NCBI GenBank assembly: GCA_002297935.1
Contig: DBLC01000149.1
Coordinates: forward strand, 12,078 to 21,306
Source: Dialister sp. UBA734
GTDB taxonomy: Bacteria; Bacillota; Negativicutes; Veillonellales; Dialisteraceae
Reading direction: 5' to 3'
Length of the DNA stretch: 9,229 bases
The position numbers and the translations under genes are program-made. The first letter of the stretch is position 1. Each line of letters opens with the position of its first letter. A model generated the notes under the pieces. It did no database searches. It saw only the letters and a program-made list of their open reading frames with translations, and was not told the DNA's origin. Shown piece by piece: positions 4,740 to 9,229 of the stretch.

Positions 4740-7400
4740 TTACAGCTTAGCCAAGAAAGCCAGACGTTCTTCCAAAGATTTCATCTTTTCTTCAAAGCCA
4801 GCCAGTTTTTCTTTTTCCTTGGCTACGACGGCTTCTGGTGCTTTTGCCAGGAAGCCCTGGTTGTTCAGTTTGCCAGAGGTGCGTGCCATGTCTTTTTCCA
4901 GAGCGGCTTTGGCTTTCTGAATCTTTTCGATTTCTTTGGCAGTATCGATGAGACCTTTCAGTTCCAAGTATACTTCGAGGCCGGAAACCACAGCAGCGTT
5001 GGCGTTTTCTGGTTTTTCTGCATCGGAGGAGAGAAGTTTCATTTCTTCTACATGGCCCAATTTTTCAAAGTATTCTTTGTTGTTTTCGATGCAATCTTTC
5101 AGGTCATCGCGAAGAACAGCGATCTGGATATGGCAAGCCTTGTTCGGGGTGACGCCAGCTTCGGCGCGCATATTTCTGATGGCTTTGATAGCATCCATGA
5201 TGCGGTCGAACTGTTCTGCTTCGGTTGGGAAGCGGAGTGCGTCATCGGCTTTCGGCCATGGCGCTCTTGCCAAGGTTTCCCCTTCATGAGGCAGGTGCTG
5301 CCAGAGGTGTTCGGTGATAAATGGCATAAATGGATGGAGCAGTGCCAGCATACGGGTCAGGGTGTATACCAGAACGTACTGGGTCACCTGACGGTCGGTG
5401 TTGTGTTCGCCGTAGAGACGGGCTTTGGCGGTTTCAATGTACCAGTCGCAGAAATAGTTCCATGCGAAGTTGTAAATGGAATCAGCGGCTTCGCCCAGTT
5501 CGTATTTGTCCAGGTTGGTACCTACATAGTCTTCGGTAGCAGCCAGACGGTCCAGAATCCACTTGTCAGCCAGGGTCAGCTGGTCAGCGGTGGGAACGAA
5601 GTCCTTATCATAGTCATCCAGGTTCATCAAGGTGAACTTGGTGGCATTCCACAGTTTGTTGGCAAAGTTTCTATTTCCTTCTACTCGTTCATAGTAGAAA
5701 CGCATATCGTTGCCTGGGGTGTTGCCGGTCACCAAAGTGAAGCGGAGCGCATCGGCGCCGTATTTCTCAATGACTTCCAATGGATCGATGCCGTTGCCCA
5801 GGGATTTGGACATTTTTCTGCCCTGAGAATCGCGAACCAGGCCGTGAATGAATACGTACTTGAATGGAATTTCATGCATAAATTCCATGGACATGAACAT
5901 CATACGAGCAACCCAGAAGAAAATGATGTCGTAGCCGGTCACCATGGTGGATGTCGGGTACCACTGCTGCAGGGTCGGTGTCTTGTCCGGCCAGCCCATG
6001 GTGGAGAATGGCCACAGCGCAGATGAGAACCAGGTATCGAGAACGTCTGGGTCCTGATGGATGTGCTTGCTATGGCACTTTGGGCATTCGGTCAAATCAG
6101 TGCGGGAAGCGCTGGTGGCACCGCAGTCATCGCAGTACCAAACCGGGATACGATGGCCCCACCAGAGCTGACGGGAAATACACCAATCGTGGATATTGGA
6201 CAGCCACTGGATATAGGTCTTGGAGAAACGTTCTGGTACGAACTTGGTCTGTCCGGAAGTGACAGCATCCATAGCTGGACCAGCGAGCGGTTTCATCTTC
6301 ACGAACCACTGCTTGGTGGTCATCGGTTCTACCACAGTCTTGCAGCGAGAGCAATGGCCTACAGCGTGCTTGGTTTCTTCAATCTTCACCAGGAGGCCTG
6401 CTTCTTTCAGGTCCGCTACGATGGCTTTTCTGCATTCATAGCGATCCATGCCGCAGTATTTCCCTGCTTTTTCATTCATGGTGCCATCTTTGTTCATGAT
6501 GACAATGGTTTCCAGATTATGTCTCTGGCCCACTTCAAAGTCGTTCGGGTCATGGGCCGGGGTGATCTTCACGCAGCCAGTACCATAGGTCATGTCTACG
6601 TATTCATCGGAAATAATCGGAATCAAACGGTCGGTGCCAGGCAGAGCCACTTTCTTGCCTACCAGGTCTTTGTATCGTTCATCTTCCGGATTGACAGCTA
6701 CTGCGGTATCGCCAGGAATGGTTTCTGGACGGGTGGTGGCAATCTGGATGTATTTCCCTTCTTCCCCAGCAATCGGGTAATTGAAATACCAAAGATGTCC
6801 CACTTCATCTTCGTGTTCTACTTCGATATCAGACAGAGCGGTCTGACAGCGAGGGCACCAGTTGGTGATGCGGAAGCCCTGGTAAATCAGGCCTTTTTCG
6901 TACAAGGAAACGAAAACTTCGCGAACAGCGCGGGCGCAAATATCGTCCATGGTGAAACGTTCACGGGACCAGTCGCAGGAAGAACCCAGACGGCGAATCT
7001 GCAGTCCGATGCGGTTGCCGTATTTTTCCTTCCACTGCCATACTCGTTCCAGGAACTTTTCACGGCCCAAATCGTACTTGTTGAGACCTTCTTCAGCAAT
7101 CTGCTTTTCTACCTTGACCTGGGTCGCAATGCCGGCATGGTCCTTGCCTGGGAGCCACAGTACATTGTAGCCCTGCATTCTCTTATAACGAATCAGGATA
7201 TCCTGGAGAGTGTTGTCCAGTGCATGACCCATGTGCAGCTGCCCGGTGACATTCGGCGGCGGCAGTACAATGCTGTACGGTTCCTTTTCCGGGTCCGGTT
7301 CATCATGAAATACACCATGGTCTTCCCAATACTGATACCATTTCTGTTCAATCGCACTGGGGTCATACTTTCCCAGGTCCTGGTCTTTCAAATCTGCCAT
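4740..7400 (-). CDS. valS: Valine--tRNA ligase (ValRS)
   Basis: An 886-residue class I aminoacyl-tRNA synthetase of usual length. It charges tRNA-Val with valine using ATP in the cytosol and edits mischarged threonine. Landmarks are the catalytic HMGH at residues 56-59 in PPPNVTGQLHMGH, the start of the CP1 editing domain near CPRC (182-185) and TTRPETIPGDTAV (222-234), GTGCVKITPAHDPNDF (273-288), a CSRC knuckle at 350-353, CDDC/CPKC knuckles at 423-442, and GRKMSKSLGNG (527-537) with the KMSKS loop. The anticodon-binding helical domain follows, and a C-terminal coiled-coil arm occupies about 815-886. The ATG at 7400 has AGGAG at 7410-7414 (9 bases away). Expression is under a valine T-box leader upstream. 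The stop codon abuts a repeat arm. No key residue is missing. Confidence 0.98.
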   Translation of the reverse strand: MADLKDQDLGKYDPSAIEQKWYQYWEDHGVFHDEPDPEKEPYSIVLPPPNVTGQLHMGHALDNTLQDILIRYKRMQGYNVLWLPGKDHAGIATQVKVEKQIAEEGLNKYDLGREKFLERVWQWKEKYGNRIGLQIRRLGSSCDWSRERFTMDDICARAVREVFVSLYEKGLIYQGFRITNWCPRCQTALSDIEVEHEDEVGHLWYFNYPIAGEEGKYIQIATTRPETIPGDTAVAVNPEDERYKDLVGKKVALPGTDRLIPIISDEYVDMTYGTGCVKITPAHDPNDFEVGQRHNLETIVIMNKDGTMNEKAGKYCGMDRYECRKAIVADLKEAGLLVKIEETKHAVGHCSRCKTVVEPMTTKQWFVKMKPLAGPAMDAVTSGQTKFVPERFSKTYIQWLSNIHDWCISRQLWWGHRIPVWYCDDCGATSASRTDLTECPKCHSKHIHQDPDVLDTWFSSALWPFSTMGWPDKTPTLQQWYPTSTMVTGYDIIFFWVARMMFMSMEFMHEIPFKYVFIHGLVRDSQGRKMSKSLGNGIDPLEVIEKYGADALRFTLVTGNTPGNDMRFYYERVEGNRNFANKLWNATKFTLMNLDDYDKDFVPTADQLTLADKWILDRLAATEDYVGTNLDKYELGEAADSIYNFAWNYFCDWYIETAKARLYGEHNTDRQVTQYVLVYTLTRMLALLHPFMPFITEHLWQHLPHEGETLARAPWPKADDALRFPTEAEQFDRIMDAIKAIRNMRAEAGVTPNKACHIQIAVLRDDLKDCIENNKEYFEKLGHVEEMKLLSSDAEKPENANAAVVSGLEVYLELKGLIDTAKEIEKIQKAKAALEKDMARTSGKLNNQGFLAKAPEAVVAKEKEKLAGFEEKMKSLEERLAFLAKL

Positions 7401-7424
7401 TTACTTCAACTCCTAAAATTAATA

Positions 7425-7672
7425 CTTGTTGTCTGTTGATAGTTGTTGGTTGTTTGGGTTTTGGTTTTGGGGTTTACGTCCCGTGTCCGTATATATCATT
7501 AGTACAGATTGCAAACTCCCATTGGTTTAGGGTTTAAGGGTTACATGATATCGCAAACCTTAAACCCTAAACCAATGAGACTTTGTATTTATGCTAAATT
7601 AAGAAATACGGACACGGAGCATAAACCCACAACCCACAACCAACAACTAACAACCAGCAACAATTTGCCCAA
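7425..7672. repeat. Heptamer-armed inverted repeat between the T-box and valS
   Basis: The outer arms 7425-7475 (words such as GTTGTCT, GTTGATA, GTTGTTG) and 7621-7665 (CCCACAA, CCCACAA, CCAACAA, CTAACAA, CCAGCAA) are opposite-strand versions of one another with a seven-base period. Next inside, CCGTGTCCGTAT (7481-7492) pairs perfectly with ATACGGACACGG (7606-7617). An inner hairpin follows at 7520-7577. The whole block lies in the transcribed leader of valS, between the attenuator and the ribosome binding site. Confidence 0.88.
7520..7577. repeat. Perfect 20-bp hairpin in the valS leader
   Basis: CATTGGTTTAGGGTTTAAGG at 7520-7539 is the exact reverse complement of 7558-7577, leaving an 18-base loop. 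The arm contains two seven-base words (GGTTTAG, GGTTTAA). No T run follows on the minus strand, so it is not a terminator for valS. Confidence 0.92.
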
Positions 7673-7711
7673 AAACAAAAAAACTCCTTCATCCACATAG
7701 GACGAAAGAGT
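7673..7711 (-). terminator. T-box attenuator terminator
   Basis: On the minus strand ACTCTTTCGTCC pairs with GGATGAAGGAGT over 12 positions (two G-U) around a five-base TATGT loop, and is followed by seven T. It starts just after the T-box sequence, as expected for the hairpin that is prevented by the antiterminator when uncharged tRNA binds. Confidence 0.92.
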
Positions 7712-7898
7712 GCTTCCGCGGTACCACCTAAATAATCATACAATGTATGATCGCTCAAATCGCGTAACGTGCGCCACGGACAGATCTCGCTGTCAGCTCC
7801 GGGGTGACCTACTATATCCTTCCTATCGCCTTCCCACCATCGGCGACTCTCTAAGAGAAATTTCATAGCTTCTTCCCATCTTCGCTTTTTTGCTATAC
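7681..7898 (-). ncRNA. T-box leader (valine-responsive) controlling valS
   Basis: A tRNA-sensing cis-acting RNA. The minus strand shows the T-box sequence AGGTGGTACCGCGGAAG (7714-7730 region), whose UGGU at 7723-7726 can pair with the ACCA 3' end of uncharged tRNA-Val. Further upstream are the stem I hallmarks AGAGAGTCGCC, GATGGTG and the complementary GGCGAT. The likely specifier codon is GUC (7806-7808), followed by A and then the CCCGGAGCTGA region; an overlapping GTA lies three bases earlier, so the exact frame is inference, but both encode valine. The attenuator hairpin follows. Low charged tRNA-Val would favour antitermination and valS expression. An open frame of 90 codons across this leader is not a gene. 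Confidence 0.93.
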
Positions 7899-7904
7899 GA
7901 GAAT

Positions 7905-7933
7905 ATAATAGCAGGGTTTAAATCGAATTGCAA
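7905..7933 (-). promoter_or_regulatory. Promoter of the T-box–valS transcript
   Basis: On the minus strand TTGCAA (7928-7933) and TATTAT (7905-7910) are separated by exactly 17 bases, close to the sigma-70/sigma-A consensus. The predicted start near 7898 leaves the full T-box stem I in the transcript. Confidence 0.8.
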
Positions 7934-8030
7934 GAGGAAAATAAAAGCAATTAGGAATGAGGAATGAGGAATGTTGGTAACGGCGCACAATTCATAAAGC
8001 ACCGCATTTTTGAAGATGAGATTTTAAGGT

Positions 8031-8075
8031 TCTAAGGGTTCTGAGGGTTCTGAGGGTTCTGAGGGTTCTCAGGTT
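8031..8075 (+). repeat. Nine-base direct tandem repeat (TCTGAGGGT)
   Basis: Five consecutive nine-base units, TCTAAGGGT followed by TCTGAGGGT four times, and then a shortened TCTCAGGT. This is the left nine-mer arm of the nested palindrome. The unit number looks prone to slippage. Confidence 0.9.
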
Positions 8076-8100
8076 CCTCGAACGTGCCTCTCATCGTATC

Positions 8101-8387
8101 CGTCATTTCGACCGATCACATTTGTGCTTGATGGCATAGATGTATTGAAATGAGATGTGCCCCTGAGTGGAGAAATCTCAGCAGTACTAGCGGTAAGGGC
8201 TTAAAGACACATAGCATGGCAGCACGCTAGAGCTGCTTTTCTCGCTTTGTTCGAAAGATTGTCTCACCGTCATGATTTGATTCTTTAAGCCCTTCCCGCT
8301 GGTGCTGCGAGATTTCTCCACTCTTCTACACATCCAGTTTCATTACTACTACATCATCAAGCACAAATACCACCGGTCGAAATGACG
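8101..8387. repeat. Dispersed copy of the array's palindromic element
   Basis: The outer arms 8101-8129 (CGTCATTTCGACCG, TTTGTGCTTGA) and 8357-8387 are inverted copies. The inner arms 8165-8207 and 8282-8323 match as complements at 39 of 42 positions with one bulge, starting GAGTGGAGAAATCTC and ending TAAGGGCTTAAAGA. The core between them (8208-8281) differs from that of the array elements and lacks CCCGTTACGGG. The order of modules is the same as in the array 7 kb away. Confidence 0.9.
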
Positions 8388-8456
8388 GCTTTGGCTAGCG
8401 GCACATTCGAAGAACCTGTGCATCCTTAGCAACTTGAGCAACCTAAGAAACCTTTA

Positions 8457-8493
8457 TATAAAAAAGCGGCGCTTCCAAATTATGATGCGCCGC
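8457..8493 (-). terminator. Rho-independent terminator after comF
   Basis: On the minus strand GCGGCGC pairs with GCGCCGC (7 bp, all G-C) around a 14-base loop, followed by TTTTTTAT. It lies 44 bases past the comF stop codon. Confidence 0.85.
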
Positions 8494-8536
8494 CACCACC
8501 ATTCCTAATTCCTAATTTCTTATTCCTCATTGCATT

Positions 8537-9187
8537 TTAGCTTGCCCCACTCGCTACGGTCAATCCCATCACCTTATCCGCCCCGGCACGTTTGAGTTCG
8601 TGAGCCACTGCTTCTAAAGTAGCCCCAGTGGTATAGATATCATCCACCACCAGGACAGTCTTTCCTTTCACATCCACAGTAGGAGAAATATGGAATGCTC
8701 CTTTGATATTGTCATACCGTTCTTGCTTCGATAACAAAGACTGTACATGGGTATTCCGGAAACGAACCAGTCCCTCTGGCACATAGCACCAACCATGGGC
8801 TGTCATCCAGGCTTGAAATATCTTATCTGTCTGGTTGTAGCCTCTTTCCTTTCTGCGTTTCTGAGAAAGCGGCACCGGCATGACCAGATCGCAGCTTTCT
8901 AATCTATCCCACCAGGGAAATTTCTCTAATAAAGGAGGAAATACCCGCTTCTGCCCCACCCGGCCGTTGTATTTCAGTTGAATCAAGCATTTTCGGATAG
9001 CCCCTTCATAATTGCATAAAGTGTAGCAGCCTGATAAATGGTCTGTGAAAGAAGAATTGATGAGCCGTGGATTCCATAGCGGTCTCAAACAGGCCTCGCA
9101 CCATACAGTCTTCGGATCCGTCACTTCCCCGCAGGCAGGACAGCAGGTGGGATAAAGGAGTTCGAGAAATTCGTTGAGAAGATTCAT
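8537..9187 (-). CDS. comF: ComF family protein (phosphoribosyltransferase-like, competence)
   Basis: A 216-residue cytosolic protein, typical in length. ComF proteins are needed for DNA uptake in naturally competent bacteria and are thought to act on incoming single-stranded DNA. Seen: an N-terminal zinc knuckle with CPAC (Cys16/Cys19) and CEAC (Cys30/Cys33), LKYNGR at 71-76, PVPLSQKRRKERGYNQ at 104-119, the R-Q-L-R-N-AF pattern near 142-165, and the phosphoribosyl-pyrophosphate-binding motif VVDDIYTTGAT at 180-190. The ATG at 9187 has AAAGGAG at 9193-9199 (5 bases away). A terminator follows the stop. Its own promoter is not in the window, and it may belong to an operon starting to the right. 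Presence of comF does not by itself show that the organism is competent. The catalytic activity of the domain is unproven in the family. Confidence 0.95.
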   Translation of the reverse strand: MNLLNEFLELLYPTCCPACGEVTDPKTVWCEACLRPLWNPRLINSSFTDHLSGCYTLCNYEGAIRKCLIQLKYNGRVGQKRVFPPLLEKFPWWDRLESCDLVMPVPLSQKRRKERGYNQTDKIFQAWMTAHGWCYVPEGLVRFRNTHVQSLLSKQERYDNIKGAFHISPTVDVKGKTVLVVDDIYTTGATLEAVAHELKRAGADKVMGLTVASGAS

Positions 9188-9225
9188 GGTGACTCCTTTC
9201 GTAGGAATGGTGACTGGTGACTAGG
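9188..9225. repeat. GGTGACT heptamer run upstream of comF
   Basis: GGTGACT occurs at 9188-9194 (overlapping the ribosome binding site) and twice more in GGTGACTGGTGACTAGG at 9209-9225. The latter 17 bases are the exact reverse complement of 2644-2660 in the sirtuin leader. It is probably one arm of another gap palindrome that continues beyond the window. Confidence 0.7.
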
Positions 9226-9229
9226 AATT

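Larger units (their letters stand above)
7947..8532. repeat. Nested palindrome filling the valS-comF gap
   Basis: Layers from outside in: heptamer arms (GGAATGA words at 7947-7973; ATTCCTA words at 8500-8532); a decayed copy of the terminator sequence at 7981-8005 opposite the intact one at 8466-8494; nine-base-word arms (8027-8081 and 8406-8452); CAGGTTCCTCGAACGTGC (8070-8087) opposite a near match at 8401-8418; and the palindromic element at 8101-8387. Apart from the promoter side and the comF terminator, no gene was seen. Confidence 0.8.

Noticed and set aside
5052..6026. 324-codon plus-strand open frame opposite valS
   Set aside because: Antisense shadow; it overlaps the catalytic and anticodon-binding parts of valS and has no motif.
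6057..7439. 460-codon plus-strand open frame opposite valS
   Set aside because: Shadow of valS; the minus-strand frame contains all class I synthetase motifs, while this one shows no family pattern.
7520..7577. Telomere-like TTTAGGG repeats
   Set aside because: Only two units per arm and arranged as a hairpin; the resemblance follows from the seven-base period.
7594..7866. 90-codon minus-strand open frame before valS
   Set aside because: It lies within the T-box leader, attenuator and repeat arm; the RNA features explain the sequence.
8208..8281. Possible small RNA in the core of the dispersed palindrome
   Set aside because: Only a weak internal GCAGC/GCTGC pairing and no promoter or terminator; nothing beyond the element itself is supported.

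Overview
The window looks like a chromosomal housekeeping region of a Firmicutes-type bacterium. Support for this is a tRNA-responsive T-box leader, strong AGGAG ribosome binding sites, a valS–folC gene order, and a class U bacterial sirtuin. The general look of the proteins and of the intergenic repeats suggests a member of the Negativicutes, but that placement is a recollection-based inference and was not tested.

All five genes are on the minus strand. In transcription order they are comF (9187-8537), a T-box leader and valS (about 7898-4740), folC (4124-2805), a sirtuin deacylase gene (2570-1833), and a small GIY-YIG domain gene (1822-1538). comF is linked to natural competence. ValS charges tRNA-Val, and the T-box raises valS expression when that tRNA is uncharged. 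FolC makes folylpolyglutamates. The sirtuin removes acyl groups from lysines using NAD. The GIY-YIG gene starts 10 bases after the sirtuin stop codon and is probably translated from the same message.

The non-coding DNA is the unusual part. Every gap except the one between the sirtuin and GIY-YIG genes holds long, nested inverted repeats. The outer arms are runs of a 7-base word, and the word differs from gap to gap (GGTGACT, AGGGATT, GGAATGA, GGTTGTT and others). Two gaps also carry arms built from 9-base words. In the valS-comF gap these enclose a palindromic element with arms containing CGTCATTTCGACCG and GTGGAGAAATCTC. The same element family forms a tandem array filling positions 1 to about 1533, with a main period of 364 bases. 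The arms often begin within a few bases of stop codons or ribosome binding sites. Terminators and promoters sit inside the palindromes.

No tRNA, rRNA, CRISPR array, transposase or phage gene was seen. The best candidate for something undescribed is this nested 7-mer/9-mer palindrome architecture. It may still be an expanded form of a known class of intergenic repeat.
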